The translations under genes were made by a program, and so were the position numbers. Under the pieces are notes generated by a model. It saw only the letters and a program-made list of their open reading frames with translations, had not been told where the DNA came from and ran no database searches. A DNA stretch of 47,267 nucleotides, taken from positions 1 to 47,267 of the IMG/VR virus record IMGVR_UViG_3300009152_003448. One strand, 5' to 3'. The first letter of the stretch is position 1. Each line of letters opens with the position of its first letter. This DNA comes from a virus. Shown here piece after piece: positions 1-8,424 of this stretch.

Positions 1-14
1 AGTTCTTTCTTATT

Positions 15-403
15 GGGCCCGTACTGGTTTCGATTTTAAGAAAATAAATTGAAATGCAAGTGGAGGTTGAATCGAGGACTCCTAAAAAAGTTTCAATTAT
101 ATTAACTGCCAAAACAGCAAAATATAAAGGTCACATTTCAGCAAGAGCTTCTCTTGTTGAGTTGACCGCTTCTGTAGCCTAAAGTCTACAGCGTGACTAC
201 CTTGACACATCTATTGGATAGTTGCGTAATTAGATGTTTATTATTTAATAGTTTTTCTGTTCTTTAAGTAATAATATTCAAAATAGAATACGCCGAGTAT
301 GTTTGCTCTTTATCTATACAAAGCCAAAGAATAAAAAGAACTAAACTTGTAGTATTTTAATTTAGATTTTTAAAAGACAAGAGTTCAATTCTCTTCGGGT
401 CCA
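15..403 (+). ncRNA. ssrA: transfer-messenger RNA (tmRNA, ssrA), phage-encoded
   Basis: The ends fold into a tRNA-like domain. The 5' GGGCCCG (15-21) pairs with CGGGTCC (396-402), giving a 7-bp acceptor stem with a G3-U70 wobble, the alanine identity pair. The T arm is a 5-bp stem AAGAG/CTCTT around TTCAATT (379-395). The 5' side continues with CTGGTTTCGAT, matching the conserved CUGGnUUCGA of tmRNA. An open tag frame runs from GCC at 108 to the stop TAA at 180-182 and would add 24 residues, beginning AKTAKYKGHI and ending VELTASVA. The bases TAACT just before the GCC match the U-A at -5/-4 expected ahead of a resume codon. The remaining 180-360 region would hold the pseudoknots. CCA is not encoded (discriminator A is followed by AG). 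It is the ordinary one-piece form, not the permuted form of alphaproteobacteria. In the cell it would rescue stalled ribosomes with SmpB, which is not in this window. The resume codon is inferred. Confidence 0.92.
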
Positions 404-421
404 AGTCTAAAATGATTCCCT

Positions 422-450
422 TTATCTCCAATTCGTATTGGATAAGATAA
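422..450 (+). other. hairpin downstream of tmRNA
   Basis: In the 89-nt gap after the tmRNA, TCCAAT (427-432) pairs with ATTGGA (437-442) around a TCGT loop, and TTATC (422-426) can pair with GATAA (446-450) across a 3-nt bulge. No run of T follows, so this is not a classical intrinsic terminator. It could protect or help process the 3' end of the tmRNA, or be incidental. Nothing else is recognisable before the next start codon except a TATATA (482-487) that could be a -10 box. Confidence 0.35.
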
Positions 451-492
451 TACATTTCATAAATTTAAATACAAAATGGTGTATATATTGAT

Positions 493-1890
493 ATGAGTTT
501 AAGTAATCAAGGGACAGATAGTGATTATCATATTTACGAAATAAATGAGAGTAAAATAACTAGCATAGGAACTCCAACTATGGCTGGTTGTGGTAATGAT
601 CCTAATGATGAAGTTTGCGCAACTTATGATTGCGGAGCTGCTATAAGAAAAAATTTCTCCGAACCTGATGGTACAACTGTTACAGTAAACGCTAGCGGCA
701 AACAAACAAATTGTGGGCAAGATTTAGAATCACTCGTAATGATGCAATTGTCGAATCAAACTTTAAAAATAACAAATCCTATATATGGAAACCCAACTTG
801 GGATTATGAATATGTTCTTAAAGGACAAAATACAGCAGCAAAATCAGTAGCTTATTGGATAAATCAACGTTTTGGAGCAGGAGGGCCCTGCCTAAGCTTA
901 GAGCAATCTCATGTAGAGCGAATTGCTCAAGATTATTTAACAATTGCAAGGCTTAATGAAAAATTAATTAATGAAAGAGGAAGACAACTTTTACTTAAAA
1001 AACAAGGGCAAAATAGTCATATATACAAATCTTATGATTTTTTATATCAAAATGTACTTAGAATTTATGGACTTACAAAATTAAAAAATGGAAACAATCG
1101 AGTATCTTATAAATTAAAAAGTCAAATATGGTTAAGACCATTTATGATTTCAACAACAAAAGGAATAAACAGAATAAATCTTGAGGTAACAGCCAATGGG
1201 AAAAAAGAAAAAATTTGTGCTAAAAATGTTATTTTTTATAGCAAATCAGTAGCAAACTCAGTAGGCATAGGAGGATCATCTTTTAATGTTAGAATAGATT
1301 ATTTAATACAACCCGCAGATTTTGACGCTATATCAGATAAAATAAGAGATACAATACCCTCTACTACTGCAGGTTGGGAAACTTGGAAAAATAATCTTGC
1401 ACGAGAACTTACAAATTTATATCAAGGCGGAGGAAAACAACAACTAACTCCATATGTAGAATCAGATGCATCATGCGGATGGGATGTTGGACTTAGCAGT
1501 ACTACCCCAGGAGCGATATTTATAGGTGGAAAGGTAGCAGTTGGGTTAGAAGATGACTCTTTAGCTGTTAAATATAAATCAACACAAATAATTGTTAATC
1601 CAGAGAATACAATATCATGTCTTCCTCAAGTTCAAGCAAACAGAGCTGCAGCAAGACAGTATACTTCATCGCTAGGAGCAGCTTTCAAGGCCCAAGCAGC
1701 AGCCCTAAAAGCAGCAGCAGCAGCATCAATACCATCAACACCAACCACAGATACGCAAATAGATTTAAAAGAGCCAATAGTTACAGATAACACTACAAGA
1801 GATGCAGTAACCGATGCAGTAAGTAATCAAAACAATCAAGGTCAAACAACTGGTGTAGTTGTACCAGGCACACGCATACAACAAGATTAA
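493..1890 (+). CDS. hypothetical protein, possibly virion-associated
   Basis: A 465-aa protein I do not recognise. The N-terminal ~75 residues are Cys-rich (for example GCGNDPNDEVC and DCGAA). The middle is a mixed beta-rich region. Near the C-terminus is an alanine-rich, probably helical stretch (roughly residues 395-420: ALKAAAAAS), followed by a Thr/Asn/Gln-rich tail. There is no signal peptide or membrane span. The ATG at 493 is preceded by a TATATA six nucleotides upstream and by no Shine-Dalgarno sequence. It sits between the tmRNA and the glycan island, on the same strand as both. Size, low-complexity tail and composition would suit a structural protein, but that is only a guess. Confidence 0.6.
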   Translation: MSLSNQGTDSDYHIYEINESKITSIGTPTMAGCGNDPNDEVCATYDCGAAIRKNFSEPDGTTVTVNASGKQTNCGQDLESLVMMQLSNQTLKITNPIYGNPTWDYEYVLKGQNTAAKSVAYWINQRFGAGGPCLSLEQSHVERIAQDYLTIARLNEKLINERGRQLLLKKQGQNSHIYKSYDFLYQNVLRIYGLTKLKNGNNRVSYKLKSQIWLRPFMISTTKGINRINLEVTANGKKEKICAKNVIFYSKSVANSVGIGGSSFNVRIDYLIQPADFDAISDKIRDTIPSTTAGWETWKNNLARELTNLYQGGGKQQLTPYVESDASCGWDVGLSSTTPGAIFIGGKVAVGLEDDSLAVKYKSTQIIVNPENTISCLPQVQANRAAARQYTSSLGAAFKAQAAALKAAAAASIPSTPTTDTQIDLKEPIVTDNTTRDAVTDAVSNQNNQGQTTGVVVPGTRIQQD

Positions 1891-1895
1891 TAATT

Positions 1896-1924
1896 TTGAT
1901 TTTTTATTTTTTTAAGTATATAAT
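1896..1924 (+). promoter_or_regulatory. sigma70-type promoter of glycan island (leaderless)
   Basis: TTGATT (1896-1901), a 17-nt spacer and TATAAT (1919-1924). The TTG start of the first glycosyltransferase begins at 1931, six nucleotides after the -10 box, so transcription would start at or next to the start codon. Confidence 0.7.
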
Positions 1925-1930
1925 GTTTTA

Positions 1931-2896
1931 TTGAATATACTTTGGCCAGACATACATTTAAATTTAACAAAAAATATAGCAAAAGCATTCTATAAGCTTG
2001 GTCACAGTTTAATTCTACCAAGTGATCAATATATTCCGACTAATTTTCCACCTAAAGAATTTAATCAATGGGCATGGAACACAACATGGACCCAAGAAAA
2101 AGCAGATCTTGAATTCCAACATAAAAATGTTAAAGCTTTAAATAAGCAAGAAATATTAGATCTTAAACCAGAAATAATATTCATAACAAGTTTTGAGAGT
2201 CAATTTGAAATATTAAATGAAATTTGGCCCCACTTAAAAGATAATAGCAAATTAGCTTGTTATAGTGGCAATGATTACTGGGATGGAGCTTATCCATTTT
2301 ATATTATTAAAAATTATCTTTGCGCTGATTATGTTGGATATATTTTAGCGAATAAATATAAAGTAAATCATCTATATTACAAGCCTTGGGTAGACTATGA
2401 TAGATGTACCTTTGATGGACCAACAGACGGAAATATAATTGGAATTTATATATCAGAATATGAAAAGAATTTTAATCAAGAATATAACATGAGTAAAAAT
2501 TTACAGCAGATTACTCCATACATAGATTATCATTATCACACAGATAGTTCTCAGGAAAAATTAACTAAAAGCTTAAAATCAAGTATTGCAACTCAACATA
2601 TCAAACATCTTGAGGGTTATGGCATAGCAGTAATTGAAAGCATGGCGTGTGGAAGACCAGTATTTATGCATCGCAAAATGGCGCAAAACAAAAGCTTAAT
2701 GAATTGGAGCATTGAAAATGTAACAACTTTATTTTTTGAAACTGAATATGAATATATTGCTAAATTAAAAGCGCTATACGAAAGCAAAGATTATAGATAT
2801 TTTCTTCAATATACAACAGCTAGTGTTATACGACAAATTATTGATAATGACAAAGAAACCGAAAAGCTTGGATATTTTCTTAATAATTTAGTATAA
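1931..2896 (+). CDS. GT-B glycosyltransferase (GT4/GT1-like)
   Basis: A 321-aa retaining-type GT-B glycosyltransferase. The C-terminal half carries the GT4 signature EGYGIAVIESMACGRPV at about residues 228-244; the two Glu (E228, E236) form the E-x7-E motif that contacts the sugar-nucleotide donor. The N-terminus MNILWPDIHLNL is a typical first beta strand. The start has to be a non-ATG codon: between the in-frame stop at 1913-1915 and 1931 the only usual start is TTG at 1931, which also falls 6 nt after a TATAAT box. It is the first gene of the glycan island and is followed by a GT2-like gene after an 11-nt gap. The sugar donor and acceptor are not readable from the sequence. It lacks the long N-terminal domain of larger GT4 enzymes. 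Confidence 0.82.
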   Translation: MNILWPDIHLNLTKNIAKAFYKLGHSLILPSDQYIPTNFPPKEFNQWAWNTTWTQEKADLEFQHKNVKALNKQEILDLKPEIIFITSFESQFEILNEIWPHLKDNSKLACYSGNDYWDGAYPFYIIKNYLCADYVGYILANKYKVNHLYYKPWVDYDRCTFDGPTDGNIIGIYISEYEKNFNQEYNMSKNLQQITPYIDYHYHTDSSQEKLTKSLKSSIATQHIKHLEGYGIAVIESMACGRPVFMHRKMAQNKSLMNWSIENVTTLFFETEYEYIAKLKALYESKDYRYFLQYTTASVIRQIIDNDKETEKLGYFLNNLV

Positions 2897-2907
2897 TTTT
2901 TTATCTT

Positions 2908-3744
2908 ATGAAGATCTGGCTATGTGGTATAACCCAAAACGAAAAGCAGAATATTGACGATATGACCAAAGATATATATCAGTATTTTGATGGATTAATT
3001 TTTGTAGACGGAGGATCAACAGATGGTACACTGGAAGTATTAAATGCAAGAAAAGGTCAAGGAAAGATCATAAATAGAGAATGGTCAAATGACCACGATC
3101 TTCAAATGAATGGCTTTTTAAGAGCAAATGTAATGCAAAATGGCGATTGGTTTATTATTCGTGATAGTTGCGAAAGATTAGATATAGATTGGGTAAAGAA
3201 TTTGCGTAATTTTATAGAAAATTTCTTAGAAAAGAATAATGTAAATAGTTGCGTTGACAGACAAAAGGCTTTTCTTGTTAAGTACTTTGACGATATGATA
3301 TTTCAAGGAAGTCCGCATTGGGGTCTTCAAGGCATGAGGCCAGGATATCTTGATCTTTATGAGTATTATGGAAAAAATCAAAAAATGTTTGCATGGGAAG
3401 AAAGACCATCTCAAAGAAAGCATTATATTGATAGCGATATGAAATATTATTTTATTTATGGAAGGTCAAACCATTGCGTCCTTCATTACTATGATAACGG
3501 CAAAACTCCAGAAAGATATCATCAACAAGAAGATATTAGACAAACATTCAGAAGATATTGTCAAGACTTAGGAATAAAGTTTAACTTAGATTCATTAAAA
3601 GAATATTGGCGGAATAATGCAATTGATGAAAAAATGAGATTTTTTATTAATAATGAAAGATTAGTGAGAAGATTTTATAGATTAAATATTTTAAATCATT
3701 CGCTAGATCAAATTGACTCTTCAGAAGAGTGGGTATTACAATGA
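2908..3744 (+). CDS. GT2-like (GT-A) glycosyltransferase
   Basis: A 278-aa protein with the GT-A opening of family 2: MKIWLCGITQNEKQNI, then IFVDGGSTDGTLEVL at residues 31-45, which forms the UDP/nucleotide-binding strand. The usual DxD site is less clear; WFIIRDSCERL stands where many family members have a D-x-D-E element, with Cys at one acidic position. It could therefore be metal-poor or use a variant site. The C-terminal half is unassigned. It ends in ATGA, overlapping the next gene by 4 nt, so the two are translationally coupled. Substrate unknown. Confidence 0.75.
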   Translation: MKIWLCGITQNEKQNIDDMTKDIYQYFDGLIFVDGGSTDGTLEVLNARKGQGKIINREWSNDHDLQMNGFLRANVMQNGDWFIIRDSCERLDIDWVKNLRNFIENFLEKNNVNSCVDRQKAFLVKYFDDMIFQGSPHWGLQGMRPGYLDLYEYYGKNQKMFAWEERPSQRKHYIDSDMKYYFIYGRSNHCVLHYYDNGKTPERYHQQEDIRQTFRRYCQDLGIKFNLDSLKEYWRNNAIDEKMRFFINNERLVRRFYRLNILNHSLDQIDSSEEWVLQ

Positions 3745-4640
3745 AGTTAGTTGATTGTTTCATGTATTTTAATGAAAAAGATATAGCTTATCTTAGAATA
3801 AAAGAATTATATGATGTAGTAGATTACTTTGTAATAAATGAAGCCACGAAAACTCATCAAGGCCAAGATAAAGAGTTATCTTTCTGGAAAGATATCAGAC
3901 TAAAACAATTTAAAGATAAAATCGTTTATTCTCCCATAGAACTAGATGAAAGATTTGATGTTTTAATGCCAAAATTTTTTCCAGAAGCAAAAATTGGAGC
4001 TAAAGAGCACGAACAAAGGATAAGACTCTTTGAGCAAATTGAAAAATTAAACTTAGATAATTTAGATACAATAATGATTTCAGATTGCGATGAAATTCCT
4101 AATAAAGACGTATTTCAACAAATGATAAGTTATCCAATCGTTGCATTAAATCAAATGTTTTTTGTTCATTATATTGATATTTATACAAATAAAAATGTTA
4201 CTGGTACTGTAGCTTGTAAATATGAAGGATTAAAACATTTAAATACCCTATGCTTTGGAATGAGTCTTCAAGTTTTAAGACGAGATAAAGATTTTATGCC
4301 AAGAATAGAAAACGGAGGGTGGCATTATTCTTATATGGGCGGAGCAAAATCTGTAAGTCAAAAAGTAGTTTCAACATACGATGGTAATATAGATTCTCAA
4401 TGGAAAACAGAAGAAGCAGCTCAACAATTAATTGATGAAAGCATTAAAAATAAACAAAGCCCATTTTCTCAAGAACCAATTAATATTTTAAATTTTAAAT
4501 CTTCAACAATTGCTGATCTAGAATTTATAACCGCAAAACAAGGCGGTTGGCATAAAGAATCTGCAAAATGTCAATTATATCCAAAACTATTAGATTTAGA
4601 TTTAAATGGAGATTTTAAAAGTTTAAAGTATAATAAATAA
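3741..4640 (+). CDS. GT17 family glycosyltransferase
   Basis: A 299-aa protein with clear GT17 features (the family of eukaryotic bisecting beta-1,4-N-acetylglucosaminyltransferase MGAT3). It opens VDCFMYFNEKD, then VVDYFVINEATKTHQG, and has a metal-binding SDCDEIPN (residues 114-121, D115-x-D117). The frame is open upstream to a GTG at 3729, but the ATG at 3741 overlaps the stop of the preceding gene as ATGA, the junction used throughout this cluster, so I start there. GT17 is known from bacteria and giant viruses as well as animals. Here it probably adds a GlcNAc-like sugar to the cluster's glycan; the exact sugar is inference. Confidence 0.85.
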   Translation: MKLVDCFMYFNEKDIAYLRIKELYDVVDYFVINEATKTHQGQDKELSFWKDIRLKQFKDKIVYSPIELDERFDVLMPKFFPEAKIGAKEHEQRIRLFEQIEKLNLDNLDTIMISDCDEIPNKDVFQQMISYPIVALNQMFFVHYIDIYTNKNVTGTVACKYEGLKHLNTLCFGMSLQVLRRDKDFMPRIENGGWHYSYMGGAKSVSQKVVSTYDGNIDSQWKTEEAAQQLIDESIKNKQSPFSQEPINILNFKSSTIADLEFITAKQGGWHKESAKCQLYPKLLDLDLNGDFKSLKYNK

Positions 4641-4641
4641 T

Positions 4642-5328
4642 ATGGACAACCCTTTTGATTTCTTCGAAAAAATATACTGCATAAATTTGCCCCATAGAAC
4701 TGATAAATGGGAGAAGTGTCAAGAAGAATTTTCTAAATTAAATATACTTGAAAAAGTAACTAGGTTTAATGGTATTCAATTCCAAGGATCCTTTTATCAT
4801 GTTAATGTTAGGGCAGCTGGTTGTTTTTTATCTCATCTAGAAATTATAAATAAATGCAAACAAGACGGTACTAAAAGCGTCTTAGTTTTAGAAGATGATA
4901 TACAATTCGAAAATGATCCAATTAAGAATTTAAGCCTTTCTGTTAACGAACTTAAAGATTTAGATTGGGATATCTTTTACCTAGGAATGAATGTAACAGA
5001 TGAGAAATTTAAAGATCCGTTAAAAAGAGTCAGCCCTAATTTATTAAAAATAACAAGTGCGCTTACAACGCATGCAATAGCATACAACTACACTTGTTAT
5101 GATAAGCTTTTAAATCAAGTGCCATTAGGTTTAGATTTCTTGCCATGGATGCTAAAGAATGAAAGTTTCGATGGATGGTTAATGAGAGAGTTTTTACATA
5201 AAAATAACTGCTTCTGCCCAAATGAATTTCTTGCTACTCAAAGAGATAGTTTTTCTGATATTAATCTCGGTCAAGCAACTTTTGGTAAAGGAATAATGGA
5301 AAATTTTTATAGACTTCGTCCAGAATGA
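4642..5328 (+). CDS. GT25 family glycosyltransferase
   Basis: A 228-aa member of GT25, the LPS beta-galactosyltransferase type (LgtB/LgtE, Pfam PF01755). The N-terminus KIYCINLPHRTDKWEKC is the family opening, RAAGCFLSHLEII follows, and VLVLEDDIQFE (residues 80-90, E84-D85-D86) is the acidic metal/donor site. Length is normal for bacterial members. It starts one base after the previous stop and ends ATGA-overlapping the GT11 gene. Known members add galactose or glucose to lipooligosaccharide; the donor here is unproven. Confidence 0.88.
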   Translation: MDNPFDFFEKIYCINLPHRTDKWEKCQEEFSKLNILEKVTRFNGIQFQGSFYHVNVRAAGCFLSHLEIINKCKQDGTKSVLVLEDDIQFENDPIKNLSLSVNELKDLDWDIFYLGMNVTDEKFKDPLKRVSPNLLKITSALTTHAIAYNYTCYDKLLNQVPLGLDFLPWMLKNESFDGWLMREFLHKNNCFCPNEFLATQRDSFSDINLGQATFGKGIMENFYRLRPE

Positions 5329-6134
5329 TTACTTTTTCTCAATTAGGAAGACATGGAGCAATTGGAAATCAACTGTTTCAATATGCAACTCTTTATAGCA
5401 TTGGCAGAGTAAATGGCTATGAAGTTAAAATCCCCAAAACAGAAGAGCATTTTGACGATGGAACAAAAAGAATTCAGCATTATTTCTTAAATTGCTTTAA
5501 GAATATATCGGCGCAAATCTTCAATCAGGATGATTTAAAAACTTTAAAACATAAAATTAATTGGGGATATCCAGCGGTATTCAATCCAGAAATTTTTAAA
5601 ATACCAGACCATACAGATCTAGAAGGTTATTTTCAATCTTATAAATTTTTTGAATATTTTAAAGCTGATATTATAAATCAACTTCAATTTAAAGATTATA
5701 TCAAAGAATCCGTTCATAGTAAGTATAATTTTGAATTAAAAGACTTCTCTTCAGTACATTTAAGATGTGGTGATTACGTTGGAAGAGACCATCACCACCC
5801 AATAATGAATAAAGAATATTACAAAAAAGCCTTCGAAATTCTCAATGTTTCTAATTATTTAGTTTTTTCTGATACAATTGATTATGCAAAGAGTATTTTT
5901 AGTGAATTTAAAGATATTAATTTTATTTATATGGAAAACAATCATGCTTTTGAAGATATGTATATTATGTCTAATTGTAGAAATAATATTCTAGCAAATA
6001 GTAGTTTCGCTTGGTGGTCTGCATATATAAATATTAATAATAAAGTTATTGCCCCCAAAAATTGGCTTGGGCCAGCATATCAAGGAAGATGGAGATTGGA
6101 AGACTTAATACCTAAAGAATGGATTGTTATATAA
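5325..6134 (+). CDS. GT11 alpha-1,2-fucosyltransferase-like protein
   Basis: A 269-aa GT11 protein. Visible motifs are GAIGNQLFQYATLYSIGR (residues 11-28), VHLRCGDYVG (144-153), LVFSDTIDYAKSIF (179-192) and NNILANSSFAWWSAYIN (220-236). These match the alpha-1,2-fucosyltransferase family (WbsJ, FutC, FUT1/2). The family motif is usually H-x-R-R-G/T-D-Y; here the second Arg is Cys (HLRCGDY), which may alter GDP-fucose binding or donor choice. The donor would be GDP-fucose or a related GDP-6-deoxyhexose, fitting the GDP-mannose dehydratase at the end of the cluster. A separate promoter lies after it. Confidence 0.88.
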   Translation: MITFSQLGRHGAIGNQLFQYATLYSIGRVNGYEVKIPKTEEHFDDGTKRIQHYFLNCFKNISAQIFNQDDLKTLKHKINWGYPAVFNPEIFKIPDHTDLEGYFQSYKFFEYFKADIINQLQFKDYIKESVHSKYNFELKDFSSVHLRCGDYVGRDHHHPIMNKEYYKKAFEILNVSNYLVFSDTIDYAKSIFSEFKDINFIYMENNHAFEDMYIMSNCRNNILANSSFAWWSAYININNKVIAPKNWLGPAYQGRWRLEDLIPKEWIVI

Positions 6135-6139
6135 AACAT

Positions 6140-6167
6140 TTGATAAATCCAATAGATTCAATATAAA
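6140..6167 (+). promoter_or_regulatory. internal sigma70-type promoter (leaderless)
   Basis: TTGATA (6140-6145), a 16-nt spacer and TATAAA (6162-6167), with the ATG of the methyltransferase at 6174, six nucleotides downstream. It could re-initiate transcription inside the glycan island. Confidence 0.55.
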
Positions 6168-6173
6168 GTATAT

Positions 6174-6947
6174 ATGTACCAATTACAAAGCAGTATAAGC
6201 GATACTCATAAATATAAAAACGCATGCCAAATGGCAGCTCTTAACGACTTTTACTTCAATTTTTTTAGAAGTAATCCAGATTATACTGAAATTCTAGAGC
6301 ATGTATCCGAGGATCAGGGGAAATTATACAAGCAATATCTTGATACAAATTTTCCAGAGTATCTTTCTAAATTACAGAATTTTAAAGAAAATGACACATA
6401 CGGATCTCCAGCTATATTCGAATACGAAGGTATTGGTAAAATTTCACCAACCACATTAAGATATATAAAAGTACTATCAGACTTAAAACAATTATGCAGT
6501 TCTTTGGATAATTTTAATATTATAGAAATTGGCGTTGGTTACGGTGGTCAATGCAAAATTATTTCCGATTTTTTTAACATTCAAAATTATTATCTAGTTG
6601 ATCTAGATGAATCATTAAATTTAGCTGAAAAGTATTTGAATAAATTAAATGTAAAAAATGTAAAAGTAGTTAGACCTAATGAGATTGCAAGATTAGATAA
6701 AAAATTTGATCTTATCATAAGTAACTATGCATTTACAGAAATATCCAGAAGTATTCAAGAATTCTATTTAAATAATATTCTTCTTAAATCTACTCATGGA
6801 TATATAACCTGCAATTTCATCAGTAAGGATTGGCGTATTGATTCGTACTCACTACAAGAATTAGAACAAAAATTAAGTAATTTCAATACAAAAAGAGCAG
6901 AAGAGTTTCCTTTAACACATAAAGATAATTTAATTCTCTGCTGGTAA
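6174..6947 (+). CDS. putative sugar O-methyltransferase
   Basis: A 257-aa SAM-dependent methyltransferase resembling the 'putative sugar O-methyltransferase' group in capsule and O-antigen loci. Motif I is IIEIGVGYGGQCKII (residues 116-130), the acidic ribose-binding end of strand 2 is YLVDLDESLNLAEKYL, and FDLIISNYAFTEIS matches motif IV. About 115 residues precede the Rossmann core and probably form the acceptor-binding part. It most likely caps a sugar in the cluster's glycan. It is the first gene after the longest gap in this half of the cluster (39 nt), which holds a promoter-like sequence. Confidence 0.75.
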   Translation: MYQLQSSISDTHKYKNACQMAALNDFYFNFFRSNPDYTEILEHVSEDQGKLYKQYLDTNFPEYLSKLQNFKENDTYGSPAIFEYEGIGKISPTTLRYIKVLSDLKQLCSSLDNFNIIEIGVGYGGQCKIISDFFNIQNYYLVDLDESLNLAEKYLNKLNVKNVKVVRPNEIARLDKKFDLIISNYAFTEISRSIQEFYLNNILLKSTHGYITCNFISKDWRIDSYSLQELEQKLSNFNTKRAEEFPLTHKDNLILCW

Positions 6948-6952
6948 TTCAT

Positions 6953-7774
6953 ATGATAGAAGTTTCACTTAGAGACGGGTGTTTTCCTCATGCTCCTGGA
7001 TTAGGTAACGTATTACCCAGTAAAATTAAATTTAATAGAGATGACAATACATGGCTTGATGTTTGTTTCTTTACAGATGGACAAATTAAACAAAATCTAG
7101 TCTCAAAAAGTAAAAGCAAAATTAATATAGCATGGATTTGCGAGCCTCTTTCTATTAATCATGAAACCTTTAATGCAGCTTATCAGAATATGAATAATTA
7201 CGATTATATATTAACTCATAGTTTAGAATTTATAAATTTAGATCCCCAAAAATGCTCATATTATCCTTTTGGAGGTTGCTGGATTAATCCAAGCGATAGA
7301 CAAATTCATGCAAAAAATAATAATATTTCAATTATAGCCTCAGAAAAAGATTGGACTGTTGGTCATAGGATGAGACATTCAGTTATTAAAAATTTTAAAA
7401 ATCATTTAGATTTAATATGTGGAAGAGGTTATAGCCCCATTGATTCAAAATCAACCGCACTTAAAGATTTCAGATATTCATTTATCATTGAAAATGATAG
7501 CAACAATATTTATTTTTCAGAAAAACTAGTTGATTGCTTGATTACTGGAACAATTCCAATATTTTGGGGAAGTGATATTAGTAAGATATTTGATATGAAC
7601 GGCATAATTAAATTCTCATCTTTAGATGAATTGAACCATATAATTAAAAATTGTAATGAAGATTTTTATAATTCTAAAACAGAAAGTATTAAAAATAATT
7701 TTGAAATTGCAAAACGATATATATGTCCAGAAGATTGGATATATGATAATTTTTTATCTAGAATTATGCGATGA
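6953..7774 (+). CDS. GT10 alpha-1,3-fucosyltransferase-like protein
   Basis: A 273-aa GT-B protein with the C-terminal signature of GT10 fucosyltransferases (PF00852): FRYSFIIENDSNNIYFSEKL (173-192) followed by VDCLITGTIPIFWGSD. Residues around E180-N181 and E190-K191 are the conserved GDP-fucose contacts (family pattern F-x-x-x-x-E-N ... T-E-K-L-x-D-A). The N-terminal acceptor half is divergent. It lacks the heptad repeats and basic tail of the Helicobacter enzymes. This makes two predicted fucosyltransferase types (GT10 and GT11) within 2.5 kb. It ends ATGA-overlapping the next gene. Confidence 0.82.
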   Translation: MIEVSLRDGCFPHAPGLGNVLPSKIKFNRDDNTWLDVCFFTDGQIKQNLVSKSKSKINIAWICEPLSINHETFNAAYQNMNNYDYILTHSLEFINLDPQKCSYYPFGGCWINPSDRQIHAKNNNISIIASEKDWTVGHRMRHSVIKNFKNHLDLICGRGYSPIDSKSTALKDFRYSFIIENDSNNIYFSEKLVDCLITGTIPIFWGSDISKIFDMNGIIKFSSLDELNHIIKNCNEDFYNSKTESIKNNFEIAKRYICPEDWIYDNFLSRIMR

Positions 7775-8424
7775 TACCCAAAGCTATACATTTAATATGG
7801 TTGGGAGGTAAAAGACCAGAAAAATTTGACGTTACATTGAACGAAATCAAAAGAATAAATAACGATTATGAAGTAAAAGAATGGAACGATAATAATATAG
7901 ATTTTGAATTAATACAAAAAGATTTCTACGATAAAACAGAAAATTTTGGATCTAAATCAGATATTTTAAGATTTGAAATTCTTAATAAATATGGTGGTAT
8001 TTATATGGATTATGATTTTATTCAAATTAAAAAATTTGATGAATTACTAGAATATGATTTTTTTATTGGTAGTGGAAACGAAAATGAAACTTGGAATAGC
8101 ATTGTAGCATCTATTCCTAATCATAAAATTTGTAAAGATTTTATTGATGGCCTTTCAAAGACTACACCAGTAGTAAAGAATGATACTGGAGATGAAAAAG
8201 GAATGGTTCTTCTTAAAACTGGTCCATATTATATTCATAAGATTTATGAAGATAATAAATCTCTACCAAATATTAAAAATTTAAATAAAAATTATTTCTT
8301 TTCATTTCCAGGGGCAGAAAGAAATTCAGTTCGAAATTTAGACGAACAATCAATTAATTATATAAAATCTTTCACTAAAGAAGAAACGATCTGCATACAT
8401 TTTAATACTTGCACATGGCAATGA
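7771..8424 (+). CDS. GT32 family (DXD-type) glycosyltransferase
   Basis: A 217-aa protein of the 'glycosyltransferase sugar-binding region containing DXD' family (PF04488, GT32, related to Och1 and capsular transferases). It opens IPKAIHLIWLGGKRPEKF and has SKSDILRFEILNKYGGIYMD (residues 61-80), with the metal-binding D80-Y-D82. The C-terminal TGPYYIHKIYE matches the family's TGP element. The ATG overlaps the preceding stop (ATGA), and its own stop overlaps the next ATG at 8421. Known members transfer mannose, glucose or galactose. Confidence 0.87.
   Translation: MIPKAIHLIWLGGKRPEKFDVTLNEIKRINNDYEVKEWNDNNIDFELIQKDFYDKTENFGSKSDILRFEILNKYGGIYMDYDFIQIKKFDELLEYDFFIGSGNENETWNSIVASIPNHKICKDFIDGLSKTTPVVKNDTGDEKGMVLLKTGPYYIHKIYEDNKSLPNIKNLNKNYFFSFPGAERNSVRNLDEQSINYIKSFTKEETICIHFNTCTWQ

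Noticed and set aside
404-492. tRNA or other small RNA after the tmRNA
   Set aside because: Only a short hairpin is present; no cloverleaf can be drawn.
1890-1931. T-rich stretch as an intrinsic terminator
   Set aside because: No GC-containing hairpin precedes the T run; the same bases form the spacer of a good sigma70 promoter.
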